Below, piece by piece: positions 1 through 5,586 of a DNA stretch of 5,586 nucleotides (position 1 is the first letter of the stretch; every line of letters begins with the position of its first letter). This DNA comes from an uncultured Oscillospiraceae bacterium. Its GTDB lineage: Bacteria > Bacillota > Clostridia > Oscillospirales > Acutalibacteraceae. The notes below the pieces were generated by a model, which was not told the origin of the DNA, ran no database searches, and saw nothing but the letters and a program-made list of their open reading frames with translations. The stretch lies in NCBI GenBank assembly GCA_905200265.1, contig CAJKJS010000111.1, positions 1 to 5,586 of the forward strand, written 5' to 3'. The position numbers and the translations under genes were made by a program.

Positions 1-20
1 TTCAATTTCCATTTTTTTAC

Positions 21-51
21 AAAAAAATAGAGAAGGATCGCTCCTTCTCTA
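21..51 (-). terminator. Intrinsic terminator of the yceD-rpmF unit
   Basis: Read on the minus strand, a perfect 10-bp stem (arms at 42-51 and 28-37, loop TCGC/GCGA at 38-41) is followed directly by seven Ts (27 to 21). It starts 27 bases after the rpmF stop codon. This is a textbook Rho-independent terminator. In many Bacillota rpmF is followed by fapR/plsX in the same direction; here the strong hairpin suggests that rpmF ends its transcript. Only 20 bases lie beyond the hairpin, so the next gene is not visible. Confidence 0.93.
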
Positions 52-78
52 CCCTTTTGCATCCACAGAAAAAAGAAC

Positions 79-261
79 TTACGCTTCTTTCTTCAGCACG
101 TCCCGGCCGTTATAATAACCGCAGGCCTTGCAGACTCTGTGAGGCACCTTGTACTCGCCGCACTTCGGGCACTTGACCAGAGCCGGAGCTTCCATTTTCC
201 ACACGTTGGAACGTCTCTTGTTCTGTCTTGCACTCGATACTTTTCTCTTGGGTACTGCCAT
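79..261 (-). CDS. rpmF: 50S ribosomal protein L32 (bL32), zinc-binding form
   Basis: This encodes the 60-residue ribosomal protein L32, a component of the large subunit near the peptidyl transferase region. The N-terminus MAVPKRKVSSAR and the basic run NKRRSNVWK are diagnostic of L32. A zinc ribbon is visible as Cys31-x2-Cys34 and Cys44-x2-Cys47, so this is the C+ (zinc-dependent) paralogue type rather than a zinc-free copy. The frame extends three codons further to a GTG at 270, but that GTG sits inside the AAGGAGGTG ribosome binding site. The ATG at 261 gives the canonical MAVPK start. It lies 37 bases downstream of yceD on the same strand, the usual yceD-rpmF arrangement, and shares that promoter. 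Length is normal for the family and nothing is broken. Confidence 0.98.
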   Translation of the reverse strand: MAVPKRKVSSARQNKRRSNVWKMEAPALVKCPKCGEYKVPHRVCKACGYYNGRDVLKKEA

Positions 262-267
262 TCTGAG

Positions 268-276
268 CACCTCCTT
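268..276 (-). promoter_or_regulatory. Strong ribosome binding site of rpmF
   Basis: The minus-strand sequence AAGGAGGTG is an almost full anti-16S match, spaced 6 bases from the ATG at 261. It fixes the start of rpmF and rules out the in-frame GTG at 270, which is part of this site. Confidence 0.92.
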
Positions 277-298
277 ATAGTCATGGTAATAGTTTGCC

Positions 299-793
299 TT
301 AATTCATCAGTTGCCGTAATACTTCCAGCCGGGGGTCCACATCATGGTCATGGCAATGGCAAGTCCCCTCATTGAGATTCTGGCCGCATACATCACAAAG
401 CCCTTTGCATTCGGGTTTGCAAAGAAACTTGCTCGGAAGCTCCAGCAGGATATCCGCCCGCAGCAGTTCGCTGACATCGAGCGTATCGTTCTCAACCTGG
501 AAATAGGTATCGTTCTCTTCGTCGTTCAGTTCCCGTACAAGCAGATGTTCGAACGAATAGGAATAATGGCGGTCAATTGGTTCCGCACAACGATCACAGG
601 GAATCGAGAAATCAAATTCCACTGTTACGTTCATCTGAGCGGCGCCGGCCGAACTTTTCACCAGACCAGTAGCAAAAACAGGCGAAACGAACGGGTACGA
701 ACCGCTGATCTCCACATCGGAAAGATCAAGCTGATCCTGAAACGCGAGGCTTTCGTCATCATTTTCAAAAATCTTGCGCAGATTCAGCTGCAT
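299..793 (-). CDS. yceD: YceD/DUF177 family protein, 23S rRNA accumulation factor
   Basis: A 164-residue protein of the DUF177 (YceD) family, known in bacteria and plastids to be needed for normal accumulation of 23S rRNA. The exact biochemical role in ribosome assembly is not well defined. The family layout is visible: an N-terminal beta-rich part (roughly 1-60), a Cys66-x2-Cys69 pair (IPCDRC), and an acidic middle (DEENDTYFQVENDTLD, about 91-106). A cysteine-rich C-terminus follows, with Cys125, 129, 133, 136, 145 and 147 in the pattern CKPECKGLCDVCG...CHCHDH. The eight cysteines and the local His/Asp residues suggest metal binding, as is common in Bacillota members. The ATG at 793 has a GGAG-type site (803-806) 9 bases upstream. 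It is the first gene of the yceD-rpmF unit, and the position directly before rpmF is itself strong support for the call. Confidence 0.93.
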   Translation of the reverse strand: MQLNLRKIFENDDESLAFQDQLDLSDVEISGSYPFVSPVFATGLVKSSAGAAQMNVTVEFDFSIPCDRCAEPIDRHYSYSFEHLLVRELNDEENDTYFQVENDTLDVSELLRADILLELPSKFLCKPECKGLCDVCGQNLNEGTCHCHDHDVDPRLEVLRQLMN

Positions 794-851
794 AATCTCT
801 CACTCCAAGCATCCATACCGGCAACTTTCCTAACGAAAGACACCGTTAAAT

Positions 852-880
852 ATTATAGTAGACCTTATCCCATTTGTCAA
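852..880 (-). promoter_or_regulatory. Consensus sigma-70/SigA promoter for yceD-rpmF
   Basis: On the minus strand, TTGACA (880-875) and TATAAT (857-852) are separated by exactly 17 bases, so both hexamers and the spacer are perfect. Transcription would start near position 845, giving a leader of about 50 bases before the yceD ATG at 793. A perfect consensus fits a housekeeping, growth-linked ribosomal operon. Confidence 0.93.
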
Positions 881-948
881 CGAAAAAATTCCGGTTGCTT
901 TCACAAAATATCGGTCTCCCTAGCCCCTAGGCCCTGTGGTTTCTGCTG

Positions 949-977
949 TTGCTTAATTAGAGAAAAGCGGGTATAAT
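949..977 (+). promoter_or_regulatory. Promoter for the murT-gatD-like operon
   Basis: The plus strand carries TTGCTT (949-954), 17 bases, then TATAAT (972-977). The -10 box is perfect and the -35 box matches at TTG, so moderate strength is expected. The start would be near 984, leaving a leader of about 70 bases before the ATG at 1056. It is divergent from the yceD promoter, with about 70 bases between the two -35 boxes. I see no riboswitch or clear operator in this region. Confidence 0.75.
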
Positions 978-1055
978 GTTTGTTTAGAAAAATCTTCAAG
1001 GAAAAAGGGCGCGGTTTTGCCGTGACCCGCATGAAAGAAACGGAGCGAAAAAGCC

Positions 1056-2411
1056 ATGCTGAAAACCGCTTTTGTCATCCTTACCTGCAAAGCGCTCAGT
1101 CTTGTTGGGCGTATGGTAGGCAAGGGCAGCAGCCTGCCGGGTAAAATCTGCCTGCGAATGGACCCGAACATTCTGAAAAAGATCCAGTTGCCCTCTGCTA
1201 TTATGGCCGTAACGGGGAGCAACGGAAAAACCTCTACTGTCGAAATGATTGCCCATGTGCTCAGAAGCAATGGAAAGAAAGTGGCCTATAATAAGGAAGG
1301 CAGCAACCAGATCGAAGGGGTTACCACCTTTCTCCTCAATGACTGCACCCTGTCCGGCCGGGTGAAAAGCGATATTGTGCTGCTGGAAAGCGACGAACGT
1401 TTTGCCCGCCACACCTTTAAGCATTTTCATCCCACCCACTATGTCATCAATAACCTCTATCGCGACCAGATGACCCGCAACGGTCACACCGAATGGATGT
1501 ATGACATTGTAAACCAGAGCGTGTACGATGATACCCGTCTGATCCTCAATGCCGACGACCCCATGGTGGCGCGCTTTGGTATGAATCGCGACAATGTGGT
1601 GTGGTTCGGGGTGGAACGTATGCCGTTCTCTCACGAGAATAACGACAGCGTGTATAACGACGGCGCTTACTGCCCCGCGTGCAAACACCCGCTCTCCTAT
1701 GACTATTACCATTATAACCACATCGGCTCTTATCACTGCGATCACTGCGGCCTTCATCGGGAAAAACCGGCCTATGCCGTCACCGATGCCAGCCAGGAAG
1801 ACCAGTATATTGTCATTAACGGAGAATCCCGTATTGCCCTGAGTTTTAACGGCGTTTATCATTTTTATAACACGCTGGCGGCTTTCGCTGCCTGCCGGGA
1901 ACTGGGTATTCCCTCCACACAGATCACCGATGCCCTGCAGCACTATATTATGAAAAACGGACGCATCATGGATTTCCGTGTAGGCGAACACGAAGGTACG
2001 CTATTGACCAGTAAACACGAAAATTCCGTTTCGTATGACCAGTCCATCCGTGTGGCCGTGCGGGATCAGAAAGCCGGCACGGTTATCATTATTGTAGACG
2101 CTATCAGCCGCAAATATTTTACCAGCGAAACCTCTTGGCTGTGGGATATCGATTTTGAACTGCTGGGCGCCCCGCATATCAAAAAGATTATTTTGGCGGG
2201 CACGTATGCATATGACCTGGCCACCCGCTTTTCCTATACCGACATTCCTTTCGACAAAATTGAAGTCATCGAAAACATGGACGAAGCGGTACAGGCGCTG
2301 CGGGAACGGGCTGTGGGCTATATTTACGGCATCACCTGTTTTTCCGATAAAGAAAAATTACTCAGCCGGGTCGAACCGGTCAACCCTGCGAAAGGCGGCG
2401 ATGAGAAATGA
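1056..2411 (+). CDS. murT: MurT-like Mur ligase (lipid II D-Glu amide/amine ligase subunit), divergent type
   Basis: A 451-residue Mur-ligase protein of the MurT type. In known systems MurT activates the alpha-carboxyl of D-Glu in lipid II with ATP, on the cytoplasmic side, and GatD supplies ammonia. Visible features are the P-loop GSNGKTS (54-60), NKEGSNQIEG (79-88), the ESDE acid motif (111-114), NLYRDQM (133-139), LNADDP (164-169), and a Zn ribbon (Cys206-x2-Cys209, Cys228-x2-Cys231) inserted in the central domain. The C-terminal DUF1727 part includes TSWLWDIDFE (359-368). Two motifs differ from classical MurT. The DGRDTSW stretch, whose last Asp (S. aureus D349) completes the GatD triad, reads FTSETSW here (Glu358). 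The AKNPxGxN stretch is replaced by SKHENSVSYD near 319-328. Length is close to the 437 residues of S. aureus MurT. The ATG has a GGAG site (1042-1045) 10 bases upstream. The gene overlaps gatD by 4 bases. Family assignment is secure; classical amidating activity is doubtful. Confidence 0.88.
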   Translation: MLKTAFVILTCKALSLVGRMVGKGSSLPGKICLRMDPNILKKIQLPSAIMAVTGSNGKTSTVEMIAHVLRSNGKKVAYNKEGSNQIEGVTTFLLNDCTLSGRVKSDIVLLESDERFARHTFKHFHPTHYVINNLYRDQMTRNGHTEWMYDIVNQSVYDDTRLILNADDPMVARFGMNRDNVVWFGVERMPFSHENNDSVYNDGAYCPACKHPLSYDYYHYNHIGSYHCDHCGLHREKPAYAVTDASQEDQYIVINGESRIALSFNGVYHFYNTLAAFAACRELGIPSTQITDALQHYIMKNGRIMDFRVGEHEGTLLTSKHENSVSYDQSIRVAVRDQKAGTVIIIVDAISRKYFTSETSWLWDIDFELLGAPHIKKIILAGTYAYDLATRFSYTDIPFDKIEVIENMDEAVQALRERAVGYIYGITCFSDKEKLLSRVEPVNPAKGGDEK

Positions 2412-3148
2412 AAATCCTTCATCTGTACCCCGATTTCATGAATCTCTATGGAGAATACGGCAATATGCGGGTGCTGCAGCGGCACTTGCAGGACCAGGGT
2501 GTAACGGTCACACTGGAGGAAAAAACCGTTACCGATGATTCTCTGGATTTTTCCGATGTAGACTTCATCTATATCGGCTGCGGTACGGAACGCAGCCAGA
2601 AAGCGGCCCTTCAGCATTTGCTGCCGTACCGCCAGGCCATTCTGGATGCCTGCGAACGGGGCGTTGTGGGCTTATTTACCGGGAATGCCTGCGACATGCT
2701 GGGCGAGGCTATTACCGACGGAAGCGGCACCGAACACAAAGCACTGGGGTTACTACCTTTCACCACGGTGGAAAGTGCCAATGACCGGTACACGGGCGAC
2801 GCCATGACGGAACAAGCTCCTTTCGGGCAAGAAGCCGTAGGCTTTTTCAATAAGTGCAGTGAGGTTACCGGTATTACCAATCCCCTCTTCACACTGAAAA
2901 TGGGTATGGGCAACAAAAAAGGAGATTTGGGCGAAGGTTGGCAGAAAAATCATTTCTTCGGCACTCATCTGATCGGCCCGGTACTGGTAAAAAACCCCGC
3001 CATGCTCCATTACATGGTGCAACTTCTTTTGGAACGGGAAACCGGAAACAACACACTGAAGCCGGTTTCGTATCCCTTTGAAGAAAAAGCCTATGAAACC
3101 ACTCACCGGGCACTGACACAGCGCCTTCAAAACACCCAGCAGGCCTAA
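2408..3148 (+). CDS. gatD: GatD-like class I glutamine amidotransferase fold protein lacking catalytic Cys and His
   Basis: A 246-residue homologue of GatD, the glutaminase partner of MurT. Conserved landmarks are LYPDFMNLYGEYGNMRVL (6-23), IGCGTERSQ (56-64, matching IGGGSDREQ), NDRYTGD (125-131, keeping the Arg that corresponds to S. aureus R128), GMGNK, EGW, and GTHLIGPVLVKNP (185-197). The nucleophile elbow GLTICGGYQFLG of S. aureus aligns without gaps to GLFTGNACDMLG (88-99), placing Gly92 at the Cys94 position. The catalytic His in GTYLHGP is Ile189 here (GTHLIGP). GFENHGGRT is also changed, to GFFNKCSEV. The fold seems intact, but glutamine hydrolysis by the usual mechanism is not expected. 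Cys95 and His187 lie near the lost positions but are probably misplaced. The start overlaps the murT stop (ATGA), implying coupled translation and a fixed stoichiometric partnership. Membership in the GatD family is confident; the enzymatic role is open. Confidence 0.85.
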   Translation: MKILHLYPDFMNLYGEYGNMRVLQRHLQDQGVTVTLEEKTVTDDSLDFSDVDFIYIGCGTERSQKAALQHLLPYRQAILDACERGVVGLFTGNACDMLGEAITDGSGTEHKALGLLPFTTVESANDRYTGDAMTEQAPFGQEAVGFFNKCSEVTGITNPLFTLKMGMGNKKGDLGEGWQKNHFFGTHLIGPVLVKNPAMLHYMVQLLLERETGNNTLKPVSYPFEEKAYETTHRALTQRLQNTQQA

Positions 3149-3165
3149 AAGGCCTGCTTTTTTTT
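3138..3165 (+). terminator. Intrinsic terminator of the murT-gatD operon
   Basis: The arms AGCAGGCC (3138-3145) and GGCCTGCT (3151-3158) form a perfect 8-bp stem followed by a run of Ts to 3165. The five-base loop TAAAA contains the gatD stop codon (3146-3148), so the last gatD codons form the left arm. The T-tract overlaps the stop codon of the converging exporter gene at 3164-3166. In the opposite direction the hairpin lacks a good T-tract, so it should terminate minus-strand transcripts only weakly. Confidence 0.92.
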
Positions 3166-4564
3166 ATACCGTAATTTCCGTCCACTTTCCCTTGCGAAAG
3201 CGCAGGTACGACAGCACAAACCGGCAGGCCTGATCTAGGAAGAGCCCCACCCAGGCACCAAACAACCCCATGTTAAGCGGGAAGCACAATAGCCAGCCAA
3301 AGAAGGGCCGCACAAACGTCACGCTAAACAGAGATGTTAGCGCGGTATACCGGGTATCCCCGGCACCACGCAGGCATCCGTTAAAGATAACCTGTGGGAT
3401 TTGCAGGAAGATGACGAGGGACATCACCTGCATAATCATAACGCCATAGTCCAGAATCGCTTCCTCGCTGGAAAACCAACTGAAAATAAAGCGCCCACCC
3501 AAGACGAATACCACCGCCAGACAGCAGGCAAAAAAGAGCCCGAACCGCTGGCAGACAGTTCCATATAGTTTGGCCAGATCCCGGCGCTTTCGTCCCAGGC
3601 TCTGCCCCACCAGTGAAACCGCTGCTACTTGAATTCCGTCGCCGAATGAGAACGAGATACTCATCAGGTTCATACCAACCTGATGCGCCGCATAGGCCAC
3701 TGTGCCCATCCGGGCCACAATGACCGAATACGTAAAGAAGCCCACCCGCATGAAGATTTGCTCAGCCAGGGCGCTGGAGCCAATATTCGCCAGGGCTTTC
3801 AGGCTCTCTTTATCAAAGCGGAATCCTCTGGCATAACCGATATACAGATAACTATTGGGATGGCAGACCGACGCAATACTCATCAGGCACCCCACGGCGG
3901 AACCAATCACCGTGGCCCACGCCGCACCGGCTACTCCCAATGCCGGGAATCCAAAGTTTCCGCCGATGAGCAGGTAGTTGAGCACAATATTCACGCCGTT
4001 CGCTGTTAAATTGGTGCGCATGGCAATTTTCGTGTTGCCTACACCCCGCTGGCCTGCGTTAATTACCAGCGAAATAACCGTAAAGACGAGACCGCCCATG
4101 ACAATTTCAAAGTATTCCCGCGCATATTCATGGGTATCGGGCTGGGAACCGGCCGCATGCATAATATCATCGGCAAAAAACAAACACAATCCGCTGATGA
4201 TTACCACCATAGCCATGGCAATGACAAAAGCCTGCTGCAACACACGGTTGGCTTTTTGTTGTTCCCCTTCCCCTTTCCGTCGGGCTACAATCGCCGAAAC
4301 CGCCGTGTTGATGGAAAAGAAGAAACATAGTCCAATCAGTTTAGGCTGCGTTGTAAGCCCCACAGCAGCAATGGCGTAGGTTCCCAGAGAACTAACCATC
4401 ATCGTGTCAATAAAGCCAACAAGGCTCACCAGAAAAGATTCCACAATGGAAGGCCATGCAATCATGATGGTATCGTGGAACAGTTCCCGGTTGGATGGAA
4501 TCGCGCCAGCCGGTGGAATGCTTGCGAGAATTTTTTGCTGATTGAGAAGCTGCAAAACCGTCAC
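3164..4564 (-). CDS. MATE family multidrug/metabolite efflux transporter
   Basis: An inner-membrane exporter of the MATE (NorM/DinF-like) family. Such proteins expel cationic or other organic compounds using a Na+ or H+ gradient; the substrate cannot be told here. With the GTG start at 4564 it has 466 residues and about 12 hydrophobic segments in two MatE halves. Family signatures are WPSIVESFLVSLVGFIDTMM at the first helix, the repeat-related loops QRGVGNTK (about 172-179) and CLRGAGDTRY (about 397-406), and GDGIQVAAVSLVGQSLGRK (about 308-326). The frame is open to an ATG at 4642 (492 residues). That ATG has no ribosome binding site and its first codons coincide with the terminator hairpin at 4602-4638, so I prefer a downstream start. 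GTG 4564 has only a weak GAAAG site; TTG at 4555 is an alternative. It converges on gatD with no spacer. Confidence 0.92.
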   Translation of the reverse strand: MTVLQLLNQQKILASIPPAGAIPSNRELFHDTIMIAWPSIVESFLVSLVGFIDTMMVSSLGTYAIAAVGLTTQPKLIGLCFFFSINTAVSAIVARRKGEGEQQKANRVLQQAFVIAMAMVVIISGLCLFFADDIMHAAGSQPDTHEYAREYFEIVMGGLVFTVISLVINAGQRGVGNTKIAMRTNLTANGVNIVLNYLLIGGNFGFPALGVAGAAWATVIGSAVGCLMSIASVCHPNSYLYIGYARGFRFDKESLKALANIGSSALAEQIFMRVGFFTYSVIVARMGTVAYAAHQVGMNLMSISFSFGDGIQVAAVSLVGQSLGRKRRDLAKLYGTVCQRFGLFFACCLAVVFVLGGRFIFSWFSSEEAILDYGVMIMQVMSLVIFLQIPQVIFNGCLRGAGDTRYTALTSLFSVTFVRPFFGWLLCFPLNMGLFGAWVGLFLDQACRFVLSYLRFRKGKWTEITV

Positions 4565-4591
4565 CGTCTTTCTTTTTACTTTGTCAACAAC

Positions 4592-4597
4592 ATTATA
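4592..4597 (-). promoter_or_regulatory. Possible -10 box for the MATE exporter gene
   Basis: A perfect TATAAT on the minus strand lies just after the hairpin terminator of the upstream gene. It would start transcription near 4585, about 20 bases before the preferred GTG start. The -35 position with a 17-base spacer (4620-4615) reads TAGAAA, a poor match, so the promoter is weak, activator-dependent or fortuitous. A nearby TTGACA (4587-4582) has no -10 box at the right distance. Confidence 0.4.
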
Positions 4598-4601
4598 CAA
4601 C

Positions 4602-4638
4602 AAAAGAGCCGGACTTTCTACCCGAAGCCGGCTCTTTT
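4602..4638 (-). terminator. Hairpin terminator between the Wzy_C gene and the MATE gene
   Basis: An 11-bp perfect inverted repeat (4602-4612 with 4628-4638), whose loop can pair further (CTTT with GAAG), begins 27 bases after the stop of the Wzy_C-family gene. On the minus strand the stem ends in CTCTTTTG, so the U-tract is partly inside the stem and short; the plus-strand direction also ends in Ts. It most likely ends the upstream transcript and may act in both directions. Confidence 0.72.
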
Positions 4639-4665
4639 TCATAAGTTGGAAATAGAAAATATGGT

Positions 4666-5586
4666 TTACGATTTGGAAATTCCCATGGTGATGAGCTGCT
4701 GTGCTTCCTCTTTCACGTGATCCCGGCGGGATTCTGCATCGGGTTTAATGCCGATAGACGAATAAATCACTAGGAACATCATGGCCGTCTGGCTCCACAG
4801 AATGGTCACATCCGTCATGCCATGCAGGCATACCGCACAGAACGATACCACTAACAGCACATTGGTGCTGGTGCTGTGGTAATGGCGCAACCGCCGCAGT
4901 AACCGCGCAAGCTGTGAGAAAACAAAATACAGAATCCCCATCGTGCCCACAATCCCGAAATTTAGAAGCAAATCAAGATACAGATTGTGGCTATGGGCCG
5001 TAATATAGCCCCCCAACCGGCCGCAAATGAGTTCATACGTCATGGGGCCCCGGCCGAAGATGGGGCACTCCCGAATGCCCCGCACCGCTGTAATCCAGAT
5101 TTCCAACCGCTGATCCATCGCATGGGTGGCCGATAGCAAATGGGGGAACAAAATGGGCAAAACCGTAATAGCGGCTACTCCCACAAGCAGCAGTCCTCCC
5201 ACAATAGCGGCTCCCAGTTTATACTGCCCCCGGAAAAACAGGAACACTAACGCACAGGTACCTGCCGTTGTAGCCGAACTGATGCTGTTGCACAAGTATA
5301 GCCCCATTAAGGCGCTAAGGCCTGTACACACATAAAAAACACGGTGCCGGTTTTTTGCAAAAAAGCGGTACAGTGCAATCAGAATGATAAATTCCATCAT
5401 CATGCCGAAAAAATTGGCATTATAAAAAACGGATTCCGGCCGGTTGTCACCGTCTAACCCCAAATCAAAGATTTTCTGAATCCAGGCGATAATCACACAC
5501 CCAATACTGCAAATACAAGCTGTATCCATTAGGCTATCAAACAGCCATTTATTCATAAAGGAACGCATATAAAAGGCACAGCTCAG
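4666..5586 (-). CDS. O-antigen ligase / polysaccharide polymerase (Wzy_C family), 5' end outside window
   Basis: The C-terminal part of a polytopic membrane protein of the O-antigen ligase/Wzy polymerase family (WaaL, Wzy, TuaE type), which joins or polymerises lipid-linked glycans on the outer face of the inner membrane. Numbering from the in-frame Met at 5568, the family marks are RPESVFYNANFFG (43-55, like the usual NPNxxG motif), then RLEIW (154-158), IFGRGP (170-175) and AHSHNLYLDLLLNFGIVG (191-208), with the conserved Arg and His residues expected in the large external loop. About eight hydrophobic segments are visible, followed by a charged cytoplasmic tail (275-300). The frame stays open to the window edge, with no stop in the six codons before Met5568. 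Family members have about 400 or more residues and the NPN motif usually lies well inside, so roughly the first third is probably missing. The glycan substrate (LPS, capsule, teichuronic-like) is unknown. Confidence 0.85.
   Translation of the reverse strand: MSCAFYMRSFMNKWLFDSLMDTACICSIGCVIIAWIQKIFDLGLDGDNRPESVFYNANFFGMMMEFIILIALYRFFAKNRHRVFYVCTGLSALMGLYLCNSISSATTAGTCALVFLFFRGQYKLGAAIVGGLLLVGVAAITVLPILFPHLLSATHAMDQRLEIWITAVRGIRECPIFGRGPMTYELICGRLGGYITAHSHNLYLDLLLNFGIVGTMGILYFVFSQLARLLRRLRHYHSTSTNVLLVVSFCAVCLHGMTDVTILWSQTAMMFLVIYSSIGIKPDAESRRDHVKEEAQQLITMGISKS

Noticed and set aside
11..28. Attttttt-ac-aaaaaaat palindrome at the left edge
   Set aside because: It is the terminator T-tract followed by an A/T run; a low-complexity palindrome with no further support.
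919..931. Short inverted repeat CCTAG-CCC-CTAGG in the divergent promoter region
   Set aside because: Only 5 bp per arm and a single copy; too short to call an operator without comparative evidence, so it is mentioned only within a finding.
344..976. 210-codon plus-strand open frame across yceD and the promoter region
   Set aside because: It is antisense to yceD and runs through both divergent promoters; no protein family motif or convincing ribosome binding site was seen.
996..1991. 331-codon open frame antisense to murT
   Set aside because: It lies wholly opposite the well-supported murT coding region. Its His/Val/Ile-rich translation has no recognisable family motif, and a mirrored frame of a GC-balanced gene explains it.
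2753..3185. Minus-strand open frames opposite the 3' part of gatD (98-125 codons)
   Set aside because: Shadows of gatD; no start context and no recognisable protein features.
4582..4587. TTGACA -35-like hexamer on the minus strand before the MATE gene
   Set aside because: No acceptable -10 box 16-18 bases downstream (GTGACG, GGTGAC or TGACGG only), and it would place the start inside the coding region.
1..5586. CRISPR arrays, tRNA/rRNA genes, insertion sequences, phage or toxin-antitoxin genes
   Set aside because: None seen: no regularly spaced repeats, transposase motifs, tRNA-like cloverleaf or small paired genes.

Overview
This 5.6 kb stretch of bacterial chromosome is compact, with roughly even GC and a gene style typical of Bacillota (Firmicutes). 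The evidence is a four-cysteine L32 next to a YceD/DUF177 gene, a MurT/GatD-like pair, strong AAGGAGG-type ribosome binding, and a perfect TTGACA-N17-TATAAT promoter. A clostridial or Negativicutes host fits best. I cannot decide between them from sequence alone, and that choice matters for interpreting the central gene pair.

Layout. Positions 21-793 (minus strand) hold a two-gene unit, yceD-rpmF, with a consensus promoter at 852-880 and a strong intrinsic terminator at 21-51. The 262-base gap at 794-1055 is a divergent promoter region. Its plus-strand promoter (949-977) drives a two-gene operon, murT-like (1056-2411) and gatD-like (2408-3148). These overlap by ATGA and end in a hairpin terminator (3138-3165) whose loop contains the gatD stop codon. 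Converging on it from the right is a MATE-family exporter gene (minus, stop at 3164). Before that, also on the minus strand, is the 3' part of an O-antigen ligase/polymerase (Wzy_C) family gene that runs off the right edge. A hairpin terminator and a TATAAT box separate these last two.

How the genes relate. yceD-rpmF is ribosome biogenesis. MurT/GatD, the Wzy_C protein and possibly the exporter belong to cell-envelope work. The main point of interest is that the MurT/GatD pair is not a standard lipid II amidating enzyme. Aligned by eye with the S. aureus proteins as I remember them, all three glutaminase triad positions are replaced: GatD Cys94 by Gly92, GatD His189 by Ile189, and MurT Asp349 by Glu358. 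The MurT ATP-binding loop, the Zn ribbon and the ligase core motifs remain. The pair therefore looks like a working ligase with a non-hydrolysing GatD partner, and may use another nitrogen donor. If the host is one of the Negativicutes, a diamine (cadaverine or putrescine) joined to the alpha-carboxyl of D-Glu in peptidoglycan is an attractive but unproven possibility.
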